64,000 bases of DNA from Eubacterium_U album (GCF_025336545.1 NZ_JAODBU010000013.1:1-64000), one strand, 5' to 3'; counted from the stretch's first letter, positions 45,878-54,493 are shown. Made by a program: numbers and translations. The notes: a model not told the origin generated them from the letters alone.

Positions 45878-45907
45878 TTTTGCCAGTCATGCTCTGTACG
45901 TATGTAC
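45846..45907. repeat. Paired GTACGTA palindromes
   Basis: GTACGTACGTAC (45846-45857) and GTACGTATGTAC (45896-45907) lie 50 bp apart, the first inside the helicase gene and the second just after its stop. They may be binding sites for a replication or regulatory protein. Confidence 0.5.
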
Positions 45908-46276
45908 GCAGCATTTACCCCTGTTTTCTCCCATTATAGGAAACAACGGCTTTCAGAGACAACCTGTTTTCGGGTATTGAAAATCAATGGCAATGGAAAC
46001 AGCAAAGTTTTTGACCGCAGGACGAAGCTATTTCACGAAATCGTGCTTCTCTGAACCGTGTACCCTGTTCACGGAACAATAGATGTTTTCATTTTTCCAG
46101 ACCAAATCACACGAAACAGTAAAGCGGGATATGGTCATATATGGACAGGACATCACAAGCAAAATTCTGAACGGATTTCAGAGATTGCAGATTTTTCACT
46201 GTTCGGTGTATCTGCTCCGTTTTGGGGTGCAGAGATTGTACCGAACCACAAACAGAATTATGAAGGATTTTTCAAT
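45878..46276 (+). promoter_or_regulatory. Non-coding region upstream of the HTH gene
   Basis: This 399-bp stretch has no convincing gene. It contains the second GTACGTA palindrome, an inverted repeat CACGA/TCGTG (46034-46045) and CCGTG/CACGG (46056-46060/46070-46074). The frame of the HTH gene is open back to 46058, but the ribosome site GAAGGA at about 46262 points to the later start. It is a candidate control or origin region of the element. Confidence 0.4.
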
Positions 46277-46492
46277 ATGAATGTACGCAATGAAATCAAG
46301 GCACAGACCATCCGTGCTGGGATGACCATGCAGGAAGTTGTTGACCTGCTCTCGGACGAGTACGGATGGAGCGACAGCGTTTCCAACCTGTCCGCAAAAT
46401 TACAGCGGGAAAGCATCCGATACAAGGAAGTATTGGAGCTTGCCGATGTGCTGGGATGCGACATTGTATGGCAGCAAAGACGGGAGAAGTGA
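46277..46492 (+). CDS. Small XRE/Cro-like helix-turn-helix protein
   Basis: This 71-residue protein is a single HTH domain (about 8-62; GMTMQEVVDLLSDEYG then SVSNLSAKLQRES as the recognition region), likely a DNA-binding regulator of the element. GAAGGA lies 9 nt before the ATG. It lies upstream of oriT and the relaxase and may control transfer genes. The exact family is uncertain. Confidence 0.7.
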   Translation: MNVRNEIKAQTIRAGMTMQEVVDLLSDEYGWSDSVSNLSAKLQRESIRYKEVLELADVLGCDIVWQQRREK

Positions 46493-46555
46493 TGCCCCCG
46501 GCAACAGCCCCTCGCATCTCCCGTCCCCATAGGCACACCGCAGTGCTGCCTATGG

Positions 46556-46741
46556 ATGGCAGTGAAAGACGCTGCCAACGTCTGCAAGAAACGTTCCGCA
46601 GAACAGCTTCATGCAGACGGGCTGACCATGGGAAAAGTTGCAGACATTTTGCCTTGGTCAGCAGAGGTCACCGCAGTGACCGCATACCCCCTCGGGAGAG
46701 CCCACGGCACTTTGCAGCCAGAATGGATGAAAGTGTTATAG
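46556..46741 (+). CDS. Possible small ORF ending inside oriT
   Basis: This 61-residue frame (start MAVKDAANVCKKR) has no clear ribosome binding site and no recognised family. Its central part could form a short helix-turn-helix. It occupies the 326-bp gap between the HTH gene and the relaxase, and its stop codon lies within the oriT stem. A role as a relaxosome accessory is possible but unsupported. Confidence 0.3.
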   Translation: MAVKDAANVCKKRSAEQLHADGLTMGKVADILPWSAEVTAVTAYPLGRAHGTLQPEWMKVL

Positions 46742-46756
46742 TGGGTTATTACACTT
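46731..46756 (+). other. oriT of MobV type
   Basis: AAGTGTTATA (46731-46740) and TATTACACTT (46747-46756) form an imperfect inverted repeat around GTGGGT. The string TAGTGGG/TTA matches the MobV nick consensus TAGTGNG/TTA known from pMV158-type plasmids. The predicted nick is between 46745 and 46746, 74 bp upstream of the relaxase start. Confidence 0.8.
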
Positions 46757-46818
46757 CCGCAGAAGTGCATCCCCGCAGCCCCGCCCGTCTGCTACTCTCG
46801 AAAGAAAGGAAAAAACCT

Positions 46819-48108
46819 ATGGCAAGAAACGATGGAATTGACCGTACCTTTGCCCGTAACCAGGACTTGCCCACCCTCGACGATGTGGCGAAAGTTCAGG
46901 AGCATAACGAGCGAGAAAAAGACAGCTACTCCAATCAAGATATTGATACCACCCAGACCCACCGCAATGTCCACTTCAAGAAACCTACCGACAGCTATGC
47001 CGCCATGTTCGATCAGATGATTGCAGATGGTGTTATCTCCACCCGTGGTCTGAAAGCCGATGCGGTGAAATATGGGGAGCTGCTGTTTGATGTAAACTCT
47101 GCCTACTTCCACAACCACGGCGGCTATGAATATGCCAAACAGTTCTATGCCGATGCCTACAAAGCCGCCGTGGAGATTGTGGGCGGCGAGCAGTATATCC
47201 TCTCCGCTGTGATGCACGCCGATGAGCGCAACCGGGCAATGTCCGAAGCCCTGGGCGAGGATGTGTATCACTACCACCTCCATGTGGTTTATATCCCGGT
47301 GGTGGAAAAGCAAATCCTGTGGTCGAAGCGGTGCAAGGATGAATTCCTCCGGGGAACGGTAAAAGAAACGATCACACAGGTCAGCCGCAGTAAGAAATGG
47401 GAATCCAAACCCGTTCTCAATGAAGATGGCAATCCGATGTTGAACGCAAAAGGGAAAAAGATTTTGAAGTCGTCCTACAGTGTGCTGCAGGATGACTTTT
47501 TTAATTTCATGCGAGCCGCCGGATATACCGATGTGGAGCGTGGAGAGCGTGGCAGTACCGAGGAACATCTGACGGTGACACAGTTCAAGGTACAGGCCGA
47601 ACAGCACCGCCTGGAAACTGTGACCGGACAGGTGGAACAGGCCGAGCAGAGTTTGGCGGATGCCAAGGCTGCTACGGAGAAGCAGAAAAAGAAACTGGAA
47701 GCTCTGCAAAAGGAAACCAAGGCAGCAAAGACCATTGCGCTGACGGTGCAGGATATTGAGGAAATGGGCAAGAAAAATGCCCTCACCGGAAATGTCTCGC
47801 TCACGCCGGATCAGTGCGATACACTCAAACGCTATGCGGTCAACGGCATTATTGCCAATGCTGACAATAAGCGTTTGAAAGAGAAACTGGCTTCTGCTGA
47901 AAAAACAATTTCCATCTGGAAACAGCGGTATGAAGCAGTAAACGAAAAATATATGGAACTGAAACAGAAAGCCCAGCCTTTCTTGGATGCGATAGAGATT
48001 GCGTCTGAAAGGGTTTGGGCTTTTGTTCATGCCATTCTCGCCAGAGGAAAGGAAACACAGGAACATAAGCACCCTGCCCGTAAGCGTAGGCAGGATATGG
48101 AAATTTAA
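46819..48108 (+). CDS. MobV-family relaxase (Pre/Mob)
   Basis: This 429-residue relaxase nicks oriT to start mobilization. An HNER motif at 29-32 matches the MobV motif whose His is the catalytic nucleophile in MobM of pMV158. The metal-binding histidine motif is HYHLH at 151-155. The C-terminal third (about 260-400) is Gln/Glu/Lys-rich coiled coil. The start at 46819 follows AAAGGA; the longer upstream frame runs through oriT and is not used. It lies just downstream of oriT, the usual arrangement. Confidence 0.93.
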   Translation: MARNDGIDRTFARNQDLPTLDDVAKVQEHNEREKDSYSNQDIDTTQTHRNVHFKKPTDSYAAMFDQMIADGVISTRGLKADAVKYGELLFDVNSAYFHNHGGYEYAKQFYADAYKAAVEIVGGEQYILSAVMHADERNRAMSEALGEDVYHYHLHVVYIPVVEKQILWSKRCKDEFLRGTVKETITQVSRSKKWESKPVLNEDGNPMLNAKGKKILKSSYSVLQDDFFNFMRAAGYTDVERGERGSTEEHLTVTQFKVQAEQHRLETVTGQVEQAEQSLADAKAATEKQKKKLEALQKETKAAKTIALTVQDIEEMGKKNALTGNVSLTPDQCDTLKRYAVNGIIANADNKRLKEKLASAEKTISIWKQRYEAVNEKYMELKQKAQPFLDAIEIASERVWAFVHAILARGKETQEHKHPARKRRQDMEI

Positions 48109-48126
48109 GAAAGGAACTATTTGCCT

Positions 48127-48429
48127 ATGAATAAAACCGTAGAGGAAATTAACAAGATGATTATGGAAGATGCCCCGATGGAAGAAATCAATGATGCCAT
48201 CGGCTATATTGATATTTACTCCTGCTTCGACCCGATTTTTGAGCCGCCCATTGATTTTTTGGAAGAATGCCGCAAGCATTGGGAAACAGCGCAGTCTTCT
48301 TTCCGCAAAACCATTGAGCGTAAGATCGGGAACACATGGTATGTGATTGAAACAGAATGTGACGGGAATGAGCCGCTTGCCGACAAGGTAAAACGGCTCA
48401 TTTTTTCTGACAAGGGGGTGATTTGTTAA
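48127..48429 (+). CDS. Small acidic protein of unknown function
   Basis: This is a 100-residue acidic protein between the relaxase and recombinase genes, unrecognised. AAGGA lies 12 nt upstream of the ATG; a TTG two codons earlier (48121) is an alternative start. Genes in this position in related elements are usually short and uncharacterised. Confidence 0.6.
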   Translation: MNKTVEEINKMIMEDAPMEEINDAIGYIDIYSCFDPIFEPPIDFLEECRKHWETAQSSFRKTIERKIGNTWYVIETECDGNEPLADKVKRLIFSDKGVIC

Positions 48430-48509
48430 TGACTGCGACACAAAAGCATGATATAATTCCAGTATGCACAACGGTACTGTCGGCTGACCAACAACCGAAG
48501 GAGGATATT

Positions 48510-50156
48510 ATGTTGGATCAGCAGAAAATTACCATTCTCTACTGTCGTTTGAGCAATGAGGATGCCCAAGATGGAGAGAGTAACAGTATCGCAAATCAGC
48601 GAGAGTATTTAACCCGATATGCCCGTAACCACGGGTATACAAACCTGAAAATTCTGGTGGATGACGGTTATACGGGGACGAACTTCAATCGTCCCGGTGT
48701 GCAGGAGGGCTTTGAGCTTGTCAAGCAGGGGCTTGTAGGCTGCTGGCTGGTCAAAGACCTCAGCCGATTTGGTCGTGACTATCTGACTGTTGGACAATAT
48801 ACGGATATTATCTTTCCGAGCTACGATGTCCGCTTTATCGCCGTAAATGACGGTGTGGACAGCAACCGGGGAGACAGCGAGGGCTTCGCCGCAATCCGTA
48901 ATCTGTTCAACGAGTGGTATCCCCGTGATACCAGCAAGAAAGTCCGTGTCAGTTTGCGGCAGAGAGGAACCAGTGGGAAGCACATGGGCAAACCGCCCTA
49001 CGGATACCGCTGTGACCCGGAGGACAAGGATCACTGGATTCTGGATGAAGAAGCGGCTCCGGTAGTCAAGCTCATCTTCGACCTTTGCATTGACGGCAAA
49101 GGCCCGGAGCAGATTGCAAGGATTCTGGAAGAAAAGCAGATTCTGACCGCAAAAGCTCTGTATGCCAAGCGAAAGAAAAAGCCGATGCCGGAAAGACCGT
49201 ACCACTGGAGCAACCAGTCCATTGTAGGGATTTTGGAACGGCAGGAGTACACAGGCTGTACCTGCAACTTCAAGACTTATTCCAAGTCCTACAAGCTGAA
49301 AAAGCGGATTCCCAATGAGCCGGAGAATATGTTTTATCTGCCGGACACACAGGAAGCGATTGTATCTCAGGCACAGTTTGACAGGGTGCAGGAACTGAGG
49401 AAAAACAAACGCCGCCCCGCAAAAGCGGAACGGCAGGGATTGTTCTCAGGGCTTCTGTTTTGTGCCGATTGCGGCGGCAAGCTCCACTTTGCCACAAGCA
49501 AAAGCTTTGAGGGCAAGCAGGATCACTACGTCTGCAACAACTACAAGAGCAACCGTGGTACTTGTACTGCCCACTATATCCGGGAAGATGTGCTTCGTGA
49601 AATCGTTCTGGAACGCATCCGGGCAGTCAATGAGTATATCCGAAGCGATGTGGACGGTTTTCAGGAGGAATGGCTGCAATGCCGCAGGACTGACCAGGAG
49701 CGCAGCATCCGGGATGACAAAAAGAAGCTGGAACAGGCAAAGAAACGCCTTGCCGATCTGGATGTCATCATCTCCCGGCTGTACGAGGACTATGTTCTTG
49801 GAAATCTCAATCAGGACAGATACAGAAAGATGTCTGCGGACTATGAAGCCGAACAGGAACGGTTAAAGCTCGAAATTGAAGTTATCGAAGAATGGGTGGA
49901 ACAGCGGGAAGAAATGAATGACGGTCTGGATGCCTTTATCGCCCTGACACAGAAATATGTGGATGTGGAGGAACTGACACAGACCATCGTGAACGAGTAT
50001 ATCAAGAAGATCGTTGTCTATGCCCCGGACAAGTCCAGCGGCAAGCGCAAGCAGAAAGTGAAGATTTTTTTCAACTTTGTGGACGATGTGGATATTCCCG
50101 TTATTTCCGAGCCTATTGTCACACAAACAACCTATGAACGCAGAAAAACGGCGTGA
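48510..50156 (+). CDS. Large serine recombinase (TnpX/TndX-like)
   Basis: This 548-residue enzyme should excise and integrate the element. The resolvase catalytic domain (about 7-155) has nucleophile Ser15 (YCRLSNEDA) and the DLSRFGRD motif. The recombinase domain (about 175-280) and a zinc beta-ribbon (CADCGGK...C-N...C, about 345-385) follow, then a coiled coil (about 415-480) and a C-terminal tail. GGAGGATATT precedes the ATG at 48510. It lies 53 bp from the right end, where such genes normally sit. An earlier in-frame ATG has no ribosome site. Confidence 0.95.
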   Translation: MLDQQKITILYCRLSNEDAQDGESNSIANQREYLTRYARNHGYTNLKILVDDGYTGTNFNRPGVQEGFELVKQGLVGCWLVKDLSRFGRDYLTVGQYTDIIFPSYDVRFIAVNDGVDSNRGDSEGFAAIRNLFNEWYPRDTSKKVRVSLRQRGTSGKHMGKPPYGYRCDPEDKDHWILDEEAAPVVKLIFDLCIDGKGPEQIARILEEKQILTAKALYAKRKKKPMPERPYHWSNQSIVGILERQEYTGCTCNFKTYSKSYKLKKRIPNEPENMFYLPDTQEAIVSQAQFDRVQELRKNKRRPAKAERQGLFSGLLFCADCGGKLHFATSKSFEGKQDHYVCNNYKSNRGTCTAHYIREDVLREIVLERIRAVNEYIRSDVDGFQEEWLQCRRTDQERSIRDDKKKLEQAKKRLADLDVIISRLYEDYVLGNLNQDRYRKMSADYEAEQERLKLEIEVIEEWVEQREEMNDGLDAFIALTQKYVDVEELTQTIVNEYIKKIVVYAPDKSSGKRKQKVKIFFNFVDDVDIPVISEPIVTQTTYERRKTA

Positions 50157-50174
50157 CCTTCGGGTCACACCGTT
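50147..50174 (+). terminator. Hairpin at the recombinase stop
   Basis: AACGGcGTGACC (50147-50158) pairs with GGTCACaCCGTT (50163-50174) around a TTCG tetraloop. It overlaps the stop codon. The T-run is weak. Confidence 0.65.
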
Positions 50175-50187
50175 CTCTGCGACAAAA

Positions 50188-50209
50188 TAGTTACTTGTCA
50201 CTATTAAGC
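50188..50209 (-). repeat. Right terminal inverted repeat / att site of the element
   Basis: Read inward on the minus strand it begins GCTTAATAGTGACAAGTAAC and mirrors the left end. The GC at 50208-50209 is the second copy of the crossover dinucleotide. Host DNA resumes at 50210. Confidence 0.88.
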
Positions 50210-50578
50210 CTTGCCTTTGTTACCTTTTTTATATGCACAAATCTTTATAGTAAAAGTCTCATCCTGCAATAAAGATGAAATAATGAAACTATTATTTTTT
50301 GTTGTTAAAACTTTGTTCCATTCGTTAAGTAAATCATCATACCTATAAACTACGTAGCCATTTGCACCTTTTATTTTTTTCCATGAAATGGTTCTGTAAT
50401 TTCCAGAACACAACTTACCATTTACTTTTTTATTCCATACATACTTAACTTTTGATTTCTTTATATTTTTAACTGTTCCTACACCTGATGCAGCATTTAC
50501 TTTTTCTGCCGGATTAAAACATAGTCCAACACCTAAAACTATCATTAAAACTAAAACAAAATTTCTTAAAATCTTCAT
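50204..50578 (-). pseudogene. 5' part of the FnIII-CAP gene split by the mobile element
   Basis: This 124-residue fragment has a Sec signal peptide (cleavage near residue 30, VNAAS) and a fibronectin type III-like domain (about 35-120; WKKIKGANGYVVYRY and TFTIKICAYKKGN are typical). GGGAGG precedes the ATG. It ends ...GNKGKA because the element supplies a TAA two bases after the GC core. Removing the element fuses codon GC+C in frame with the CAP fragment at 37758. The fragment could still be secreted as an isolated FnIII domain. Confidence 0.85.
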
Positions 50579-50624
50579 TTCTAATACCTCCCAAATAAAA
50601 AAATATATTTATAGTTTCACTTTT

Positions 50625-50984
50625 TTAAACGTTATTACACATTAAACAACTTAAAAAAGTTCCAACATCCAAAGTTACGCTAAAATCTCCGTCATCAAAG
50701 TTTATGAAACTTAAATCTTTAAATTTTAATATCTGACCGTACAACCAATTAATGTCAGACACTTCAACATAACTTAAGTTATTAGCCAAACTTTCATTTT
50801 CAGCAACAGATTCACTTAAATATAATGTTAAACTTAAATCCTCACTATTTTTAAATAAAGTTGTGTCCTCATTACATAATACAAATATTTTTTCTTTAAA
50901 CAACAAATTAACTAATTCATATTCATCATTATCCAAAACATTTGTGGCATTATTTTTACAATAATCTTTAATAATAGAATTCAT
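50625..50984 (-). CDS. Hypothetical protein (119 aa)
   Basis: This is an acidic 119-residue soluble protein, unrecognised, with GGAGG 9 nt before the ATG. It alternates hydrophobic and acidic stretches and ends CLMCNN. It lies upstream of the disrupted FnIII-CAP gene on the same strand. AT-rich codon use fits the host rather than the element. Confidence 0.6.
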   Translation of the reverse strand: MNSIIKDYCKNNATNVLDNDEYELVNLLFKEKIFVLCNEDTTLFKNSEDLSLTLYLSESVAENESLANNLSYVEVSDINWLYGQILKFKDLSFINFDDGDFSVTLDVGTFLSCLMCNNV

Positions 50985-51050
50985 AACTGTATCCTCCCAA
51001 TTTTTATCGCTATAATTTTATTTGCTAACATATAAAATAGCAAGTGCAAA

Positions 51051-51092
51051 AAAATGCGAACAATTTTACTTGTGTAGAATTGTTCGCATTTT
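51051..51092 (-). terminator. Terminator of the DUF951 gene
   Basis: A perfect 15-bp stem (51051-51065 with 51078-51092) is followed by a seven-T run on the minus strand. Confidence 0.92.
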
Positions 51093-51130
51093 GGAATAAC
51101 TATTTTTATTTACATTATTTAACCAATTTC

Positions 51131-51313
51131 CTACTCATTCCCCAAGTACTTTTTTACACTTTTCTCAAATGTTTTTCTAGGTAGCATTACTATATGATTG
51201 CAGCCTAGACATTTTATTTTAAAATCGGCACCAACGCGAATTATTTCCCATTCGTTTGTTCCGCAAGGATGACCTTTTTTCAATACAACTTTATCGCCTA
51301 ATTTGTAATCCAT
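51131..51313 (-). CDS. DUF951 family protein
   Basis: This 60-residue small conserved Firmicutes protein has the family signature: GDKVVLKKGHPCGTNEW followed by C-x-x-C-type cysteines (CLGCNHIV) and MLPR. It may bind zinc or RNA; the function is not established. GGGAGGCG precedes the ATG, and it follows the large membrane protein gene by 108 bp. Confidence 0.92.
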   Translation of the reverse strand: MDYKLGDKVVLKKGHPCGTNEWEIIRVGADFKIKCLGCNHIVMLPRKTFEKSVKKYLGNE

Positions 51314-51421
51314 TTTAATCGCCTCCCTGTTTTTTAATTTATTAAATTTGTTAAACAGTCTTAGAATATAATCTTATATTCTTAAAATTCGTGAATTTCA
51401 AATTTTTAGAATGTGTTATAT

Positions 51422-53158
51422 TTATTCTCCCTGAGCTTTCCATTTAACAATTGTCTTTATATTCTGGCTGTCATATTTTGCATTATCCAAGCCATTTTCC
51501 TGACTTTCACCATCTGTAGTGCTCTGACTTTCGTCCGCATTTTTCTTGCCATCTTTCTTATCTTCTTCATAATAAATTGTTATCTGTGCGCCCGGCTTGA
51601 TGAAAATAAGACTTTCATCTTCGGCGAACAATTCTTTGTACACATTGTTATTTTCATCAGAAATATATACATAAGTTTCGCCGTCTGTTGTAATGTACTC
51701 AACATCAGTAACCCGTATATTAATATTTGGCAAATCATTGTTCATGTCATCGATTGCCTGCTTGTTGCCCAAATTATTTTCCTTCATAAGTTTATTGTAA
51801 GAAGAAAGCGTATCTCTTTGCGTTGTTCCAGTAGCAACAATGCTGTATTTTTTTACATTTACAAGGGCATACTGTTTTACGAGGTTGCTCTTGTCCTTCA
51901 AAACCATGAAATATGTTGGCTCGCCACCTATATTTATGATTGCAGGGAATGAAGCCTTGTATCCTAAATTCTGGACCTGGCCTTCTGCTGCGTCCATTGC
52001 TGAAAATTCTTCTGCACCTGCTGCCTTGAAGTATCTTGTTTCTCCGGTTCTTGCATTTATCATTACAAATCCAATATTAGATGAATCGTCAATAACAGAA
52101 GTTACGCCTGTGTAAATCCATACGTCATCATCCATTACCTTGTAGCCATAATCCTCTGTTGTTATTTTACAATCCTTCTGACCTATTATGCTGTTGATGA
52201 ATCCGTCTGACAAAGTTCCATACCAGTCGAATTTTCTCGTTGCCAAATCACCATCATAAATTCTGTCTACCCACTGTGGCACATTTTTTACATCATAATA
52301 TTTGCTTTTGCCTGTGCAAGGGTCAAATATGACAACGCCTTTTACGTCTTTACCACCAAACAAGCCTATCTTTGCTGTTAATGTTGGGCAAATATAATAT
52401 GGATTTCCATCATTATCTAATTCAAAATAATATCCTTCAAAAATTGCTGTAGGATATTCAAATCTAAGTTTTCTTTGTAATTTGTCATTAAATCGTGCTG
52501 AAGAAGTATACTTAATTGGTTTGTCTAATTTTATATATTCTGCTTCAAATTCCACAGGGTCTACCAAAACATATCCCGGTATACCATTTTTTCTGTTGTT
52601 AAACCATTTGAAAAAATCTGCATACTCTAGCGTTGCTACTTTCTTTGGCTGGCCATTGTAATCTATCTGGTTGTAATCCTGATTAATTACATACTGACTT
52701 ACAAGGTCTGATAATGAGCCAATTGCTCTTTCGCCGACAACTCTTGCACTCTTTGTATCCATAAGCGCAATATCATTGACTGTGTCTGTCTGGGCGATTT
52801 CATCTTCAAATTTGCATTCTTTCACTTTGATAAGACTTGAATATCTTGAAGCGTTAAATATTTCTAAAGATGTTAATCCGCCAATCACTACCACAACCAC
52901 GCCAATTGCGATAACAGCCGTTACAATTTTTGATACTATTGTTACACTTAGCTGCTCAATATTATTTTCCTTACTGCAAAAAAATGTTGCAATCAAAAAC
53001 AATAGTACAAAGAATCCCTGAAAAATCCAGCTTCCTATATCATGTATGTTAAGTGGCGGTAACAAAATGTAGAACGCAATAAATTCTAATATTGCTACTA
53101 CTATTAGTGCTATAATCGTTTTTGCAACCGATGTTTTTTCAGTATAATTTTTCAACAT
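51422..53158 (-). CDS. Multi-pass membrane protein with large extracytoplasmic domain
   Basis: This 578-residue protein has three N-terminal hydrophobic segments (about 12-36, 43-60, 73-98), then a long soluble region that should be outside the cell. Within it, repeated strand-rich segments such as GGKDVKGVVIFDPCTGKSKYY and GFVMINARTGETRYF suggest tandem PepSY-like or beta-domain repeats. The C-terminus is Lys/Glu/Ser-rich. I do not assign a family. The start at 53158 follows GGAGG with an 8-nt spacer; the upstream ATG overlaps that site. Confidence 0.75.
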   Translation of the reverse strand: MLKNYTEKTSVAKTIIALIVVAILEFIAFYILLPPLNIHDIGSWIFQGFFVLLFLIATFFCSKENNIEQLSVTIVSKIVTAVIAIGVVVVVIGGLTSLEIFNASRYSSLIKVKECKFEDEIAQTDTVNDIALMDTKSARVVGERAIGSLSDLVSQYVINQDYNQIDYNGQPKKVATLEYADFFKWFNNRKNGIPGYVLVDPVEFEAEYIKLDKPIKYTSSARFNDKLQRKLRFEYPTAIFEGYYFELDNDGNPYYICPTLTAKIGLFGGKDVKGVVIFDPCTGKSKYYDVKNVPQWVDRIYDGDLATRKFDWYGTLSDGFINSIIGQKDCKITTEDYGYKVMDDDVWIYTGVTSVIDDSSNIGFVMINARTGETRYFKAAGAEEFSAMDAAEGQVQNLGYKASFPAIINIGGEPTYFMVLKDKSNLVKQYALVNVKKYSIVATGTTQRDTLSSYNKLMKENNLGNKQAIDDMNNDLPNINIRVTDVEYITTDGETYVYISDENNNVYKELFAEDESLIFIKPGAQITIYYEEDKKDGKKNADESQSTTDGESQENGLDNAKYDSQNIKTIVKWKAQGE

Positions 53159-53247
53159 TAAATATTCCTCCATATATATAAACCTTCAGTAAATAAATTA
53201 TTCCTGTATTTTATTTATTCTTTATTACAATAAACTATTCTTATCAT

Positions 53248-53793
53248 TTACATTAGATCTTCGTTGTAATGAGCTCTTCCTCCTCCGATAAATTTCGCTC
53301 TGCTTCGTGCAGCAATTACCCTTGCCTGACCTATTATATTATTTTCCATTTTAACAGGTACAGCCACTTTCTTTATGTGCATTCCTATTAAAGTTCCACC
53401 GATATCAATCCCTGCATTTGCCTGAATTTCTTCTATAGCTATAGGATCTTTAAATGTGTTATATGCTGTAGTTCCAAATGAGCCACCTGCTTTTGGCTGC
53501 GGTACAACATTTACTTCATATGCATTTGGCACAGCCTCACGCTCTACTATAATCGCCCTGTTCAAATGTTCACAGCACTGTGCAGCAAGATAGATTCCTC
53601 TTTCCTGAGTGACCTTATAAATTCCTTCAAAAACTGCTTCAGCTACCTGAAGATTTGAGTTTGTTCCTATTTTATCTCCACAAACTTCACTTGATGAACA
53701 ACCTACTACTAAGATTTGTCCTTTTTTTAATTTACCTGCATCACATATTTCATTGGCAACATTTTCTGCCTGTTTTCTAATTTCCTCGTACAT
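53248..53793 (-). CDS. TIGR01440/DUF436 (YwlG) family protein
   Basis: This 181-residue protein is a conserved Firmicutes family of unknown biochemical role. The N-terminal VVGCSSSEVCGDKIG, the central AAQCCEHLNRA and the GIDIGGTLIGMHIK segment are diagnostic. It is cytoplasmic. AGGAGGCG precedes the ATG. A terminator of the ECF gene (53850-53885) lies just upstream, so it is probably its own transcription unit. Confidence 0.93.
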   Translation of the reverse strand: MYEEIRKQAENVANEICDAGKLKKGQILVVGCSSSEVCGDKIGTNSNLQVAEAVFEGIYKVTQERGIYLAAQCCEHLNRAIIVEREAVPNAYEVNVVPQPKAGGSFGTTAYNTFKDPIAIEEIQANAGIDIGGTLIGMHIKKVAVPVKMENNIIGQARVIAARSRAKFIGGGRAHYNEDLM

Positions 53794-53849
53794 AAAAATC
53801 GCCTCCTGTTTTCTACGAGTGATTGTACTCCTTTATTATATAAAAAATC

Positions 53850-53885
53850 AAGGAGTTACCGCAACTAAAATTACAGCAACTCCTT
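53850..53885 (-). terminator. Terminator of the ECF S-component gene
   Basis: AAGGAGTT (53850-53857) pairs with AACTCCTT (53878-53885), with TTGATTTTTT following on the minus strand. Confidence 0.75.
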
Positions 53886-53917
53886 TTATATTTATTATTA
53901 GCTTAATAATTTGTTAT

Positions 53918-54493
53918 TTAGTTAACTTTTAATACGCTCTTAAATGCATTGCTTGCGTTTAAAACTTCAACTAATACAAGTCCTAATACAAGGCATGTAA
54001 TTCCCTGAACTCCATTACTTGGAATTGAAGCTGCTGCTGTCATTCCGTATCCTAAAAGTGTGCTTTCATATAAGAAGTAACCGAATACCATTACTAACTC
54101 AGCTACTACTGCACTAACTGCAAATGCCAAATGCTTATTTGCCTTTGCAATTATCTTAAATAAAAGAACTGCTACAATACCCATAAGTGCTTTAATAATA
54201 AATGTTCCAGGTACATATGTTGTGTATCCTGCAATTAAATCAGCAAGTGCCGGTCCTAATCCTGCTGCGGCTGCTGCAAAGAAAAGATTTTCATCTACTA
54301 ATTTGCCTTTTTTGTTGCCTACATAAAATGTTCCTAATACCCATGCTGCTAATAAAACTACTGTATCACCAATGTTAACATATCCTGATGTTCCAATAGT
54401 AGGGATTCTGATAATCATTGTTGCTACGCATCCAAGTGCAGCAAACATTGCAGCTAAAACTAACTTAACAATTTTTTCAGTTGAATTGTTCAT
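53918..54493 (-). CDS. ECF transporter S component
   Basis: This 191-residue membrane protein has about five or six transmembrane helices and is the substrate-binding subunit of an energy-coupling factor transporter. The N-terminal LAAMFAALGCVATMIIRIP and GYVNIGDTVVLLAA and the internal GPALADLIAGY fit the family. No ATPase or T component is adjacent, so it probably shares a common ECF module. The substrate is unknown. The leader has an 8-bp inverted repeat TCAGAAAT/ATTTCTGA but no riboswitch I recognise. Confidence 0.88.
   Translation of the reverse strand: MNNSTEKIVKLVLAAMFAALGCVATMIIRIPTIGTSGYVNIGDTVVLLAAWVLGTFYVGNKKGKLVDENLFFAAAAAGLGPALADLIAGYTTYVPGTFIIKALMGIVAVLLFKIIAKANKHLAFAVSAVVAELVMVFGYFLYESTLLGYGMTAAASIPSNGVQGITCLVLGLVLVEVLNASNAFKSVLKVN

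Larger units (their letters stand above)
37757..50209. mobile_element. 12.45-kb integrative mobilizable element (serine recombinase, MobV)
   Basis: The element is visibly GC-richer than its surroundings and carries a large serine recombinase at the right end. It also has a MobV relaxase with oriT, a CHC2 primase and P4-type helicase, a small HTH protein, and BceRS-BceAB cargo. Ends are 22-nt imperfect terminal inverted repeats (37757-37778 and 50188-50209, 19 of 22 matching). A GC dinucleotide is present once at each end (37757-37758, 50208-50209). Excision at GC restores an intact host reading frame. The layout resembles Tn4451-type mobilizable elements. No conjugation machinery is present, so transfer would need a helper. 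Confidence 0.93.

Noticed and set aside
46366..46818. N-terminal extension of the MobV relaxase
   Set aside because: The frame is open but crosses oriT and the HTH gene. The true start at 46819 has a ribosome site and begins with the family's N-terminal region.
46792..48471. 559-residue minus-strand ORF
   Set aside because: Antisense shadow of the MobV relaxase and its neighbour; no ribosome site and a hydrophobic, Phe/His-rich translation.
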